Shown here piece by piece: positions 49,901-54,836 of a stretch of 64,000 nt of DNA; the stretch's first letter is position 1, and each line of letters starts with the position of its first letter. A model generated the notes under the pieces. That model had not been told where the DNA came from. It did no database searches and saw only the letters and a program-made list of their open reading frames with translations. A program made the translations under genes and the position numbers. The stretch lies in the NCBI GenBank assembly GCA_023974075.1, contig JAMFTG010000059.1, forward strand, positions 50,001 to 114,000. The letters are read 5' to 3'. Source of the DNA: Chaenocephalus aceratus. Lineage: Eukaryota; Chordata; Actinopteri; Perciformes; Channichthyidae.

Positions 49901-51819
49901 TAAAAGTTTAGGTCGTCAGCATCCGTGATATTTGATTCATCGTTTTAAACGAGTCATGTCTTTGTACAAAACAACCGAAAAGAAATACAACGACAAGAAA
50001 TAGCAAGCATCACTTCACAAGTCCTGCTCAGAACCAGGGCCGGCCCTCGGCATAGGCAGTATAGGCGAATGCTAAGGGCGCATCAACCCATAGGGGGCGC
50101 CGAAAATTAAAAAAAAAAAAGTTAGAAAAAAAAATATATATATATTTTTAAATTTCATAACAACACAATTTCCCGATTTTGGATCAACAAAGTACATCTT
50201 ATTATCTTATACTAACAGAACTACGCCTATATTGCGTACAGCGCCCATAAACTATGGCACACCCCCCCCCGTTGAACTGCCCCAGCCCAGCCAGCTAAAA
50301 TCTTGCCTAGGGCAGCAAATTGGTCAGAGCCGGCCCTGCTCAGAACCATTCAGGATCTGGTTTCTAAATAAGAGTTTAGAAAAAGTTGCACAAATTCAAA
50401 TAGTATAATGTGTGCTTGTCTTATATTGTACTTCTTAAATAAACATACATTCCACAGTACAGTAGTCATGTGTTAATAAGCCCCATTTTCAAATAAATTC
50501 ATCAATTGAAGTAGAAAACATTTTCCAACAAATCTTAGTTGATAAGAAAAAAGCCCAGTCTTTTATTTACCAATCAAGCTTGAAATAGACCCTTCATATT
50601 TCCCTTTATTATAATCAATCTGTTTTAAGGAATGAGCTGCTAACAAAATAAATGAAATCTGTGGAGGGCTTTGTTTTCTTAAAGCATATTAATGTATCAA
50701 GAATAATTAATTAATTGATTTCTCTAACTTATAACTTAATTTATGAGGCAATATACCTCTCCTCTAGTGAGGGGCCCAGCCTTAGTGTGTGGCCCTCTGT
50801 GAAAAAGGTTTGGACACCCCTGTGATACACAGATTAGGTTACTGAGTATTTTACAGGTAACAAGTTGTAATGCAGTATATTAGGCCTTTGTGCTGACTGT
50901 GGGTGTTTCAGGTACCTGGAGTATTGTCTGGACCCCAAAAAGATCCGCAAACAAGACGCCACGTCCACCATCATCTCCATCGCCAGTAACTCCGTCGGGC
51001 AGCCTCTGGCCTGGGACTTCGTCAGATCCAGATGGGACTATATCTTCAACGAGTGAGTATTCCCTTCCTCATGCAGACACATACACGCCTTTCCAATTGT
51101 AATTATGATTTAATGCACATATTTAGGTTTTTCTGAGTTTTATTCTTGTCATTCTTACTTGTATTTTTTAGTATATTTATATTACGTTCAAACATTTATT
51201 TTACTTTTGCCTCTTTTCTTCAGGTACGGTGGTGGATCATTTTCCTTTGGAGGATTGATTAGTGGAGTGACCAGACGATTCTCCTCTGAGTTTGAGTACA
51301 AGCAGGTACAGTTTCTCTATTGGTATTTTCAGTAGGATGTCATGACAACATGTTTAGATATTTAAATGTAGACAATTTGTGGGTACATTCATAATAAGGA
51401 GGCCCTATTCTAATATAATATATTGTTTCCAACAAGAACGGTAGAAGATGGGAAAATTGCACACTCGTATTTATTTCAAAACATAACAGGAAAGAGAATG
51501 AGCAGGACACATACTTACACTTTCAAACATTCTACCCTTAACTTTTATCAAGAAGCAAATAAACAAATGTTTGTACTGCCTTAAATAAAATAAGTTACAA
51601 CAAAGACTGTCATGGCACGATTATTGAATCCCAGTAACCCCCCCACTCATCATTTCTCCCCAGTTGCTCCAGTTTAAAGAAGCCAACGCGGGTAACTTCG
51701 GGTCGGGCACGGCGGCTCTGGAGCAGGCGCTGGAGAGGACCAAAGCCAACATGAAGTGGGTCGCTTTGAACAAGAAACCAGTGTTGGACTGGTTCGAGAG
51801 TCAGGCTCCTGCCGTTTAA
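24206..51819 (+). CDS. anpep: Aminopeptidase N (membrane alanyl aminopeptidase), 20 coding exons
   Basis: Joined coding length is 2,898 bases, giving 965 residues; human ANPEP has 967. It is a type II membrane zinc peptidase of family M1 that removes N-terminal neutral residues from peptides at the cell surface, classically on gut and kidney brush border. Order: short cytoplasmic tail, one membrane helix at about residues 10-33, a Thr/Pro-rich stalk to about 70, N-terminal beta domain, thermolysin-like catalytic domain, small beta domain, C-terminal helical domain. Seen directly: GAMEN at 349-353 (grips the substrate amino end), HELAH at 385-389 and E408 (zinc ligands H385, H389, E408; catalytic base E386), Y474 (transition-state tyrosine), cysteines 758/765 and 795/831 matching the two conserved disulfides. 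All junctions are GT-AG and keep frame, with no stop. It lies tail to tail with mesp. I cannot tell which teleost anpep paralogue it is. Confidence 0.97.
24883..24972 (+). repeat. 10-bp tandem repeat in anpep intron
   Basis: Imperfect 'agattcaaaa' units, about 8-9 copies, 85 bp past the exon 1 donor. Confidence 0.85.
25193..25715 (-). mobile_element. LINE 3' end, minus strand
   Basis: Encodes an ORF2 C-terminus on the minus strand ('[20 protein letters not shown]', '[17 protein letters not shown]', '[14 protein letters not shown]') and ends in 'gcgacttacaataagtgcg'-type tail sequence. It is interrupted by stops. A separate short tail, 'ttttatagcgcttttcctaa', follows at 25750-25810. Confidence 0.75.
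25914..26600 (+). repeat. Decayed tandem duplications in anpep intron
   Basis: Four diverged copies of a unit of about 200 bp, each with 'aatgca(a/g)ga' followed some 20-35 bases later by 'tttacagac', at about 25928, 26174, 26362 and 26531. Upstream parts resemble 24829-24860 and 25081-25110 ('gaaaaagggaaa', 'gcaaaagggaaac'). Confidence 0.55.
26601..27511. other. Intron sequence without recognised elements
   Basis: AT-rich anpep intron 1 sequence; nothing recognised. It is followed by a (TAA)n run at 27508-27535. Confidence 0.4.
27640..27810. mobile_element. SINE/LINE tail fragment
   Basis: 'agtccttgggcaagacactt' and 'gaaaaagcgctataataaat' with a (TTA)n end are typical of teleost SINE and LINE 3' regions. 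It ends about 65 bp before exon 2. Confidence 0.5.
27874..28016 (+). CDS. anpep: anpep exon 2 (residues 198-245)
   Basis: Encodes '[20 protein letters not shown]' and '[12 protein letters not shown]', the conserved M1 stretch around the substrate-binding glutamine of 'TQMQ'. Acceptor ttttcag, donor gtgagg. A short hAT-like element begins only 23 bases after the donor. Confidence 0.96.
28040..28140. mobile_element. 101-bp hAT-like element with exact 8-bp target duplication
   Basis: The ends are 'caggggcggttctag' and 'ctagaaccaccactg'. They are flanked by the identical octamer AGTGTATC (28032-28039 and 28141-28148). The octamer is the hAT signature. The element starts 23 bp past the exon 2 donor. 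A longer relative is at 40265-40607. Confidence 0.9.
28314..28720 (+). mobile_element. Dispersed teleost MITE-like element
   Basis: Starts 'aaaggggccctattctgctt' and continues with 'tgtagtgtgttatgaaggtt' and 'gcatgtaaatggtctgcaga', a sequence I recognise as a high-copy element of fish genomes. The exact right end is uncertain. The element at 39540-40650 shares part of it. Confidence 0.6.
28963..29114 (+). CDS. anpep: anpep exon 3 (residues 246-296)
   Basis: Encodes '[20 protein letters not shown]' and '[15 protein letters not shown]', the end of the N-terminal domain, with two N-glycosylation sequons (NVT, NST). The donor is gtaatt. Confidence 0.96.
29217..29343 (+). CDS. anpep: anpep exon 4 (residues 297-338)
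   Basis: Encodes '[20 protein letters not shown]' and '[15 protein letters not shown]', leading into the catalytic domain. Only 102 bp of intron separate it from exon 3. Confidence 0.96.
29532..30137. mobile_element. Complete inverted-repeat MITE with internal palindrome
   Basis: The left end 'acggagcgtccacactacag' pairs with the right end 'ctgtagtgtagacgggccgt'. The interior contains a 53-bp palindrome (29943-29995). It is the uninterrupted version of the element split by the LINE at 16712-19851. Confidence 0.85.
29943..29995. repeat. 53-bp near-perfect palindrome
   Basis: 26-base arms ('gcgtctcaggcgacagaagt' then 'tgaaca') are perfect reverse complements around a single T. The corresponding place in the split copy (about 19678-19732) is an imperfect hairpin, so the hairpin is a property of the family. 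Confidence 0.92.
30163..30426. mobile_element. hAT-like element with exact 8-bp target duplication
   Basis: The ends are 'caggggcggactggc' and 'ccagtccgcccctg', flanked by the identical octamer CCTGCAAG (30155-30162 and 30427-30434). The interior repeats 'gtgggccggtcggataagtc' two to three times. Confidence 0.9.
30435..30930. other. Intron sequence, purine-rich
   Basis: A-rich anpep intron 4 sequence with repeated 'gactacaaa' and 'aaatga' motifs. It is low complexity and not otherwise identified. Confidence 0.4.
30937..31091 (+). CDS. anpep: anpep exon 5 (residues 339-390), GAMEN and HELAH
   Basis: Encodes '[20 protein letters not shown]' and 'VIAHELAHM'. It contains the exopeptidase GAMEN motif (349-353) and the zinc-binding HExxH (385-389). 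Donor gtaagg follows the M390 codon. Confidence 0.97.
31149..31214. repeat. (CTT)n microsatellite
   Basis: About 22 CTT units, 58 bp past the exon 5 donor. Confidence 0.95.
31217..32345 (+). mobile_element. Dispersed element hosting the 72-bp array
   Basis: The left flank ('cagcaggataatctccatat', 'accagaagcaaaatg') matches 11055-11130. The right flank ('tcaccagtggggtatttact', 'tttatgtcataggc') matches 20165-20215. So the array lies inside a copy of a dispersed element. Confidence 0.6.
31305..32254 (+). repeat. 72-bp minisatellite, about 13 copies, anpep intron 5
   Basis: The unit contains 'ggaactacagcacggtcaca', 'tgacttcacgtcaccaccgc' and 'taagctaaaggtggctaatg'. Copies are nearly identical. 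One copy, near 31850, has an 8-base duplication of 'cacgtt'-type sequence. Confidence 0.95.
32501..32614 (+). CDS. anpep: anpep exon 6 (residues 391-428), third zinc ligand
   Basis: Encodes '[20 protein letters not shown]' and '[11 protein letters not shown]'. E408 in 'NEGF' completes the zinc site HExxH-x18-E. Confidence 0.97.
32615..33728. other. anpep intron 6, with a local direct duplication
   Basis: A segment with 'aaaaaccgacagtcgtaaaa' and 'agtgaaagaataggaatttg' at about 33317-33390 recurs with few changes at about 33542-33610. A retroelement tail-like piece lies near 32855-32905. Otherwise nothing is recognised. Confidence 0.5.
33729..33872 (+). CDS. anpep: anpep exon 7 (residues 429-476), catalytic tyrosine
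   Basis: Encodes '[20 protein letters not shown]' and 'LFDSITYSK'. Y474 is the conserved transition-state tyrosine of the family. Confidence 0.97.
33990..34215 (-). mobile_element. LINE 3' fragment, downstream part
   Basis: The minus strand encodes '[20 protein letters not shown]'-type ORF2 end, the same family as 11974-12479. Its upstream continuation is at 35690-35830, so one LINE copy has been split by about 1.5 kb. Confidence 0.7.
34337..35261. mobile_element. Inverted-repeat element containing a (CA)n tract
   Basis: Ends 'ctagggctgtcaagttaacg' and 'aatcgactgacagccctag' are inverted, with 'cgcgattaacgc' and 'gattaatcgcgattaa' runs inside each end. 'gataaat' or 'ataaat' lies on both sides, suggesting a hAT-type duplication that is not perfectly resolved. 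The interior is GC-richer with a (CA)n tract. Confidence 0.75.
34869..34955. repeat. (CA)n microsatellite
   Basis: About 43 CA units inside the element at 34337-35261. Confidence 0.95.
35300..35640 (+). repeat. Direct duplication, period about 230 bp
   Basis: 'taagccgcaaatactcaaaa' and 'gtgttctgtttcttgatgtt' occur at about 35334-35380 and again at 35566-35612 with few differences. Confidence 0.8.
35690..35835 (-). mobile_element. LINE fragment, upstream part
   Basis: The minus strand encodes '[18 protein letters not shown]', continuing in the same family and direction into 33990-34215. Confidence 0.7.
35998..36063 (+). CDS. anpep: anpep exon 8 (residues 477-498)
   Basis: A 66-base exon encoding '[20 protein letters not shown]' plus LQ, between ctcacag and gtgagt, in phase 0 on both sides. 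Confidence 0.95.
36465..36530 (+). CDS. anpep: anpep exon 9 (residues 499-520)
   Basis: A 66-base exon encoding '[20 protein letters not shown]' plus QM. Acceptor tctgcag, donor gtaagt. Confidence 0.95.
36531..37390. other. anpep intron 9, left part; nothing recognised
   Basis: AT-rich intron sequence without a recognised element before the tandem-array element at 37391. Confidence 0.4.
37391..39178 (+). repeat. 37-bp minisatellite (about 34 copies) inside a dispersed element, anpep intron 9
   Basis: The unexpanded left part begins 'agaggtgggaagtag' and the right part ends with 'acttgagtaaaggatgtgtg'. Between 37510 and 38770 a unit with 'tgttgaactcaaatacctgt' and 'actttctacttctcaca' repeats about 34 times. 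The left end matches that of 4258-7797, so the two arrays grew in copies of one repeat family or closely related ones. The block ends about 50 bp before exon 10. Confidence 0.88.
39230..39402 (+). CDS. anpep: anpep exon 10 (residues 521-577)
   Basis: Encodes '[20 protein letters not shown]' and '[20 protein letters not shown]', the passage into the small beta domain. The element with the 37-bp array ends only about 50 bases before it. Confidence 0.96.
39540..40650. mobile_element. Inverted-repeat element with a nested hAT insertion, anpep intron 10
   Basis: The left end 'aaaggtcccatgccatgg' and right end 'catgacatgggaccttt' are inverted. The interior near 40160-40260 resembles the element at 28314-28720. 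A second element (40265-40607) is inserted near its right end. Confidence 0.65.
40265..40607. mobile_element. Nested hAT-like element, exact 8-bp target duplication
   Basis: The ends are 'caggggcggttctagg' and 'ctagaaccgccactg', flanked by the identical octamer ACACAAGG (40257-40264 and 40608-40615). It is a longer member of the family at 28040-28140. Confidence 0.92.
40651..41119. other. Intron sequence, partly repeated at 526-640
   Basis: 'aactaacctaatacag' and 'tttaattaaagtcaa' repeat the flank seen at the left edge of the window. A short (ATGT)n-like run is near 41025-41040. No gene. Confidence 0.45.
41120..41196 (+). CDS. anpep: anpep exon 11 (residues 578-603)
   Basis: Encodes '[20 protein letters not shown]' and 'WLVQKE'. 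The acceptor is the less common gacgtag; the donor is gtgaga. Confidence 0.95.
41645..41872 (+). mobile_element. LINE 3' end next to anpep exon 12
   Basis: Encodes '[20 protein letters not shown]'-type ORF2 end with changes and finishes 'catataaataaacttgcct'. Same family as 11974-12479. It supplies most of the sequence upstream of the exon 12 acceptor. Confidence 0.8.
41885..42018 (+). CDS. anpep: anpep exon 12 (residues 604-648)
   Basis: Encodes '[20 protein letters not shown]' and '[14 protein letters not shown]', the conserved M1 'N...GfYRVnY' region. A LINE tail ends just 15 bases before it. Confidence 0.96.
42118..42173 (+). CDS. anpep: anpep exon 13 (residues 649-666)
   Basis: A 56-base exon encoding '[18 protein letters not shown]' plus two bases of R667, matching the conserved '[13 protein letters not shown]' helix. 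Confidence 0.96.
42174..42936. repeat. anpep intron 13, decayed internal duplications
   Basis: 'aggtttttacataatgacac' occurs near 42399 and 42638. 'accagg(c/t)catacc' occurs near 42677 and 43112. These diverged repeats suggest several rounds of local duplication. Confidence 0.6.
42937..42963. repeat. Poly-T run
   Basis: 27 T residues. Confidence 0.95.
42998..43080 (+). pseudogene. Duplicated intron-exon junction of anpep exon 14 (decoy)
   Basis: 'aataagataaaagctgag' and 'attttcagagcgaagatag' followed by 'aaacaccactct' copy the last 37 bases of intron 13 and the first 25 or so bases of exon 14 (43167-43228). The similarity then ends. The AG acceptor is kept. If spliced in, the frame continues to a TAG at about 43147. 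It is best read as an exon relic from local duplication. Confidence 0.7.
43206..43353 (+). CDS. anpep: anpep exon 14 (residues 667-716)
   Basis: Encodes '[20 protein letters not shown]' and '[20 protein letters not shown]'. A diverged duplicate of its acceptor and first codons lies 173 bp upstream (see 42998-43080). Confidence 0.96.
43551..44811. mobile_element. Inverted-repeat MITE, copy B, with extra internal insertion
   Basis: The left end 'aggcgctttcacaccgcagt' and right end 'actgcggtgtgaacgcgcct' match copies A and C. The interior left part ('gctaatgctaatgctaat', 'aaaatggcggcttcacaaaa') matches copy A. The stretch from about 43930 to 44700 is not in copy A and is bounded by 'agtgacgtcacgacg' and 'gcgtgacgtcaagagac', so it may be another insertion. 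Confidence 0.75.
44898..44989 (+). CDS. anpep: anpep exon 15 (residues 717-746)
   Basis: Encodes '[20 protein letters not shown]' and '[10 protein letters not shown]', with an NIT sequon. Donor gtaaga. Confidence 0.95.
45104..45214 (+). CDS. anpep: anpep exon 16 (residues 747-783)
   Basis: Encodes '[20 protein letters not shown]' and '[16 protein letters not shown]'. C758 and C765 match a conserved disulfide. Donor gtatgt; the 57-bp array fills the next intron. Confidence 0.96.
45400..47617. repeat. 57-bp minisatellite, about 39 copies, anpep intron 16
   Basis: The unit contains 'cctgctgatgttcaggtgta', 'tatcagtatgtagtgtctct' and 'actttaaagagtcctct'. Copies are nearly identical and one has a 2-base deletion near 45585. 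The left edge, 'aaaggacatattctactcat', is the start of a dispersed sequence also seen near 29468 ('aaagggccctatattgctca', 'gtgtatatcagta'). Very long open frames exist on both strands only because 57 is a multiple of three and the unit lacks stops in those frames. There is no evidence of a protein. Confidence 0.95.
47651..47818 (+). CDS. anpep: anpep exon 17 (residues 784-839)
   Basis: Encodes '[20 protein letters not shown]' and '[18 protein letters not shown]'. C795 and C831 match the second disulfide. Its acceptor 'cttgtttccag' is about 33 bases past the end of the 57-bp array. Confidence 0.97.
48276..48640. mobile_element. Nested inverted-repeat element
   Basis: 'tcaatgtcgaggaag' at the left and 'gcgtactcgacattga' at the right are inverted ends, with similar 'aaaaacac' and 'gaaacac' flanks. 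It is GC-richer than the surrounding intron and carries overlapping open frames with no recognisable protein. Confidence 0.6.
48690..49240 (-). mobile_element. LINE 3' end, minus strand
   Basis: A (TAA)n tail, 'tttattttggggggcgcctt', then an ORF2 C-terminal coding remnant on the minus strand (around '[19 protein letters not shown]'-type sequence). Same family as the tail at 10735 and the plus-strand copy at 1420-1920. Confidence 0.7.
49241..50034. other. anpep intron 17, remaining sequence
   Basis: Includes the right inverted end of the 1.9-kb element (to 49833) and unassigned AT-rich sequence. No gene. Confidence 0.4.
50035..50338. mobile_element. hAT-like element with exact 8-bp target duplication
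   Basis: The ends are 'cagggccggccctcgg' and 'agagccggccctg', flanked by the identical octamer CTCAGAAC (50027-50034 and 50339-50346). No coding capacity. Confidence 0.92.
50345..50822 (-). mobile_element. hAT-like element, minus-strand relative of the 3' UTR copy
   Basis: The right end 'gtttggacacccctg' and interior ('ttgataagaaaaaagcccag', 'cttcatatttccctttatta') are reverse complements of the element at 51856-52427. The left end is degraded, so the boundary is approximate. Confidence 0.65.
50912..51052 (+). CDS. anpep: anpep exon 18 (residues 840-886)
   Basis: Encodes '[20 protein letters not shown]' and '[20 protein letters not shown]', part of the C-terminal helical domain. Confidence 0.96.
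51224..51305 (+). CDS. anpep: anpep exon 19 (residues 887-914)
   Basis: Encodes '[20 protein letters not shown]' and 'EFEYKQ'. Acceptor ttcttcag, donor gtacag. Confidence 0.96.
51664..51819 (+). CDS. anpep: anpep exon 20 (residues 915-965) and stop
   Basis: Encodes '[20 protein letters not shown]' and ends '[12 protein letters not shown]' followed by TAA at 51817-51819. The end matches the usual M1 C-terminus in position and style. Confidence 0.96.
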   Translation: MLQFKEANAGNFGSGTAALEQALERTKANMKWVALNKKPVLDWFESQAPAV

Positions 51820-51855
51820 ACACTGTGACGTTCAGCTGGAACCGAATGTATAAAC

Positions 51856-52427
51856 CAGGGGTGTCCAAACTTCTTTCCCTGAGGGCCAAAAAATATACTA
51901 AATATTGCGTCATAAGTTACAGTAAGTTATAAGTTAGCAAAATCAATCAAATGATGCTTGATTCTTGAAAATGCTTTAAGAAAACAAACATCACAGCTAT
52001 CCATAGGGTTTAATTGATCTTGTTAGCAGCTCATTCCTTAAAACTGAAGCTCAGACAGATTAGAATAAAGGGAAATATGAAGGGTTTATCTCAAGATTGA
52101 TTGGTAAATATATTATTGGACTTATTTCTTATCAACTAAGATTTGTTAGAAAATGTTTTCAGCTTCAATTGACTGCATTTATTTGAAAGTAGTCTTATTA
52201 ACACATGAATACTACTGTGTAATTTGTGTTTAAATTTATATTTAAGAAGTACAATATAAGACAAGCACACGTTTCATTTGTGGGCCATATTTAATTATGC
52301 TTTTTGAATTTGCTGAGGGCTGATTCAAAATGGCCCCCGGGCCGATTCAAAATGGCCCCCGGGCCGATTCAAAATGGCTCCCGGGCCGATTCAAAATGGC
52401 CCCCGGGCCGTAGTTTGGACACCACTG
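51856..52427. mobile_element. hAT-like element in the anpep 3' UTR
   Basis: The ends are 'caggggtgtccaaac' and 'gtttggacaccactg', flanked by GTATAAAC and GTATAAAT (51848-51855, 52428-52435), a 7-of-8 target duplication. Near the right end a 24-base unit ('gattcaaaatggcccccggg' type) occurs four times. If the downstream polyadenylation signals are used, 572 bases of transposon are part of the mature UTR. Confidence 0.88.
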
Positions 52428-52539
52428 GTATAAATGTCCTGTTTGTGAAGGGAGCCTTTTGTAAATGTAAAAGTTTGAATTATGAATTTGTATGGGTAAA
52501 GATGACTATTTGAGATCTAAATCTGGTTTTGTATGTAAA

Positions 52540-52545
52540 AATAAA
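52540..52545 (+). terminator. Polyadenylation signal AATAAA (anpep)
   Basis: First canonical signal after the inserted element. Confidence 0.65.
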
Positions 52546-52607
52546 TGTTTTAATACTGTATATACTGCCGTCATTTTGGAAGATTTTATAGGGAATTCAA
52601 GATTTTT

Positions 52608-52613
52608 AATAAA
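52608..52613 (+). terminator. Second polyadenylation signal AATAAA (anpep)
   Basis: Followed after about 15 bases by GT-rich sequence, so it is the better-supported site. Confidence 0.65.
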
Positions 52614-52739
52614 TGTCAACGAACGAAAGTGTGATGTCTTGTATTTTCTGGGCTGAATCTCCATTTTACTGCATCTTCTGTCCATGCCGGTGAAATAAAA
52701 CCAGCTTTTCCAAGACAATCAATAAGACAACAGACATTA

Positions 52740-53560
52740 TTTTACATAATTACATTACAAATAATATATCATTTATTTTTAAAAAGATATCTTTATATTG
52801 TTATTTCCCCGTTTTAAGGGCAGTAACGTAATATTGTTTTCCGAATTTACTTGACTTTGTAATTATATATTTAAGGGCAGTTACATTATATAATGTTCTG
52901 AATTAACTGTTTATTACATTATAGTTTATTATTATTATATTTGTATTACATTACATTGACTTACATTTTTGTATATCTTGATATTGTTGTTCCCCATTTT
53001 AAGGGCAGCGTTTTTCTCTGAATTTACCAGACTCTTTTATTAAATGTGTTTTATATTAAATCCTCTTAGATTTATTCACCCTTGTTATACTTTTACAATA
53101 CTAATGTTACGTTATTGTATCTATTATATGGCAGAAATAGTCTGTCTCATAACTGTCAGTGTTCGTCAGTATATCTGAAATGCTAGGTTAGCTCAGGGTT
53201 AGCTACGTTAGCTAGCTAGCTTACAGCAGGGCTGCAGTAACATCAGGAGTCATGTGACCACATTGTTCAAATCAGACCATCAAACATTTCATGTGAGTTT
53301 CCAACAACAGAGACAGATGTCCTCATGAAAGTCAGACACAAGTTGACAAAAAGAAAAAAGTTGATAAAAAAAGTTGACAGAAATAAAATAGTTTACGAAA
53401 AAACCTGATTAAAAAAATGTTGACTAAAAAAAGAATTGCCCAAAACATCAGAAGGAGTCATGTGACCACATTGTTACAATAAGACCATCAAACATTTCAG
53501 ATGAGTTTCCAATAACAGAGACAACTTTATAATCCTGAACGTCACCAGTTCTCCGGGTTC
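52740..53560. repeat. Intergenic region with diverged direct duplications
   Basis: 'cattttaagggcag' type segments recur near 52813, 52872 and 52994. 'aggagtcatgtgaccacatt' with 'gaccatcaaacatttca' occurs at about 53247 and again at about 53452. No gene. Confidence 0.6.
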
Positions 53561-53574
53561 CAGGAGGATTTATA

Positions 53575-53651
53575 ATTGTAATGGAGTATTTTAACACCAT
53601 AGTATTTGTACTTTTACTAAAGTAAGGAATCTGAGTACTTCTTCCACCACT
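53575..53651 (+). mobile_element. Right end of the dispersed repeat that hosts the mesp-intron array
   Basis: 'aatggagtattttaacacca' to 'gagtacttcttccaccact' matches the unexpanded right end at 57838-57910, but here no array is attached. Confidence 0.75.
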
Positions 53652-53880
53652 GGAAGCGGCAAAGAAACATCTTCTTACACTCTCTCATCATTCAAACAAT
53701 CCCTCAAAACTCACCTTTTCACTCTTGCCTTCAACTCCTAATCCACTAACCCCTCACCCTTATTCCACCAAGTTTAGCACTTTTTACTTTTGTTGTTATT
53801 TGTCTTCTTTACTTGCTTGTTAAGCGCTTTGAGCACCAGGAAAAGCGCTATATAAATCAAATGTATTATTATTATTATAA
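53652..53880 (+). mobile_element. LINE 3' tail
   Basis: 'caatccctcaaaactcacct' and 'aaaagcgctatataaatcaa' with a (TTA)n end are a typical LINE terminus. Confidence 0.6.
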
Positions 53881-54009
53881 TTATTACCCATTTTGAACAC
53901 AGCAAACAATCCAGAGGACCACAAGTGCATTGCTTGAAATGGATTTCACTTTGGAGAGACAAAAAGGCCACAGCGCCATCTAGTGGCCTTATTGAGAACC
54001 AAGGCATCA

Positions 54010-54836
54010 CCAGGGCCCAGGAGTTCAAAACTTTTAATCTCAATCAGATCCGATCAGATTTTGAAATCCCATTTTTTGTGATCCAGGATCAGACAAGTCG
54101 GCCAAATGTTGTCCCTGGAGTTCAAAGCAATTCAGGATAGGATCAGCCTGATCCAGATTACGACTTTTCAAGATGACTAGATCCTGAATATCAGTGCTTT
54201 AATCCTACCGAGCGCCATCTAGTGGACATGAAAAGTAATACAAGGAAGACAAGAGACCACATTGCAGAGACTTCTATTGTCCGCAATTACTTTTGAAAGG
54301 TGATGACAGATGCTGGACTTTTTTTTTGTTGAAGATATTTTTTAATTTAATCTAAATTACATTTGTGATTGACACTCTTTGTTGTGATACTTTTATGAGC
54401 ATAAAAATGTATGTCATCAACATTTGGTTGTAAACAAAACAGGCCCCTAGAAACGTGAGCAAAAAAGGAAAAATAAAATGTATTTCCCATGAAGGCTAAA
54501 AATGGTGTATTATTTCAGTTAACAAACTTTGCCATCTAATTTAAATTGTAACATATTTTAAAATAAATTGTACAGTACATGTTGCTCTGGTAATCCACTG
54601 GAAACCCACCCCTCTGGTGGGATCAGGATAATCCAGTGTTTTGGGATCAAACTGGATCAATCCCGTGTTGTCAGTTTGAACCCGTTTTGAAGATTTGATC
54701 CAGATTAAAGCTTGGATTCGATTTCCTGATCGGATATCAAAGTCATCCTAATCCTGTGTTTTGGTTTTGAACTCCCCAAAATCCAAATCTGATTTGATCA
54801 GATAGGGATTCAAAGCTTTGAACTCTTGGGCCCTGG
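54010..54836. mobile_element. Inverted-repeat DNA element of 827 bp between anpep and mesp
   Basis: The left end 'ccagggcccaggagttcaaa' pairs with the right end 'tttgaactcttgggccctgg'. Similarity continues inward through 'cagatccgatcagatttt' and its counterpart, so the inverted repeats exceed 100 bp and are rich in 'gatcag' and 'gatcca' words. No transposase. Confidence 0.85.

Larger units (their letters stand above)
51820..52635 (+). other. anpep: anpep 3' UTR
   Basis: It runs from the stop codon through an inserted hAT-like element to two AATAAA signals (52540-52545 and 52608-52613). A GT-rich stretch after 52628 ('gtgtgatgtcttgtattttc') fits a cleavage region. The UTR length depends on which signal is used. 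Confidence 0.7.
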
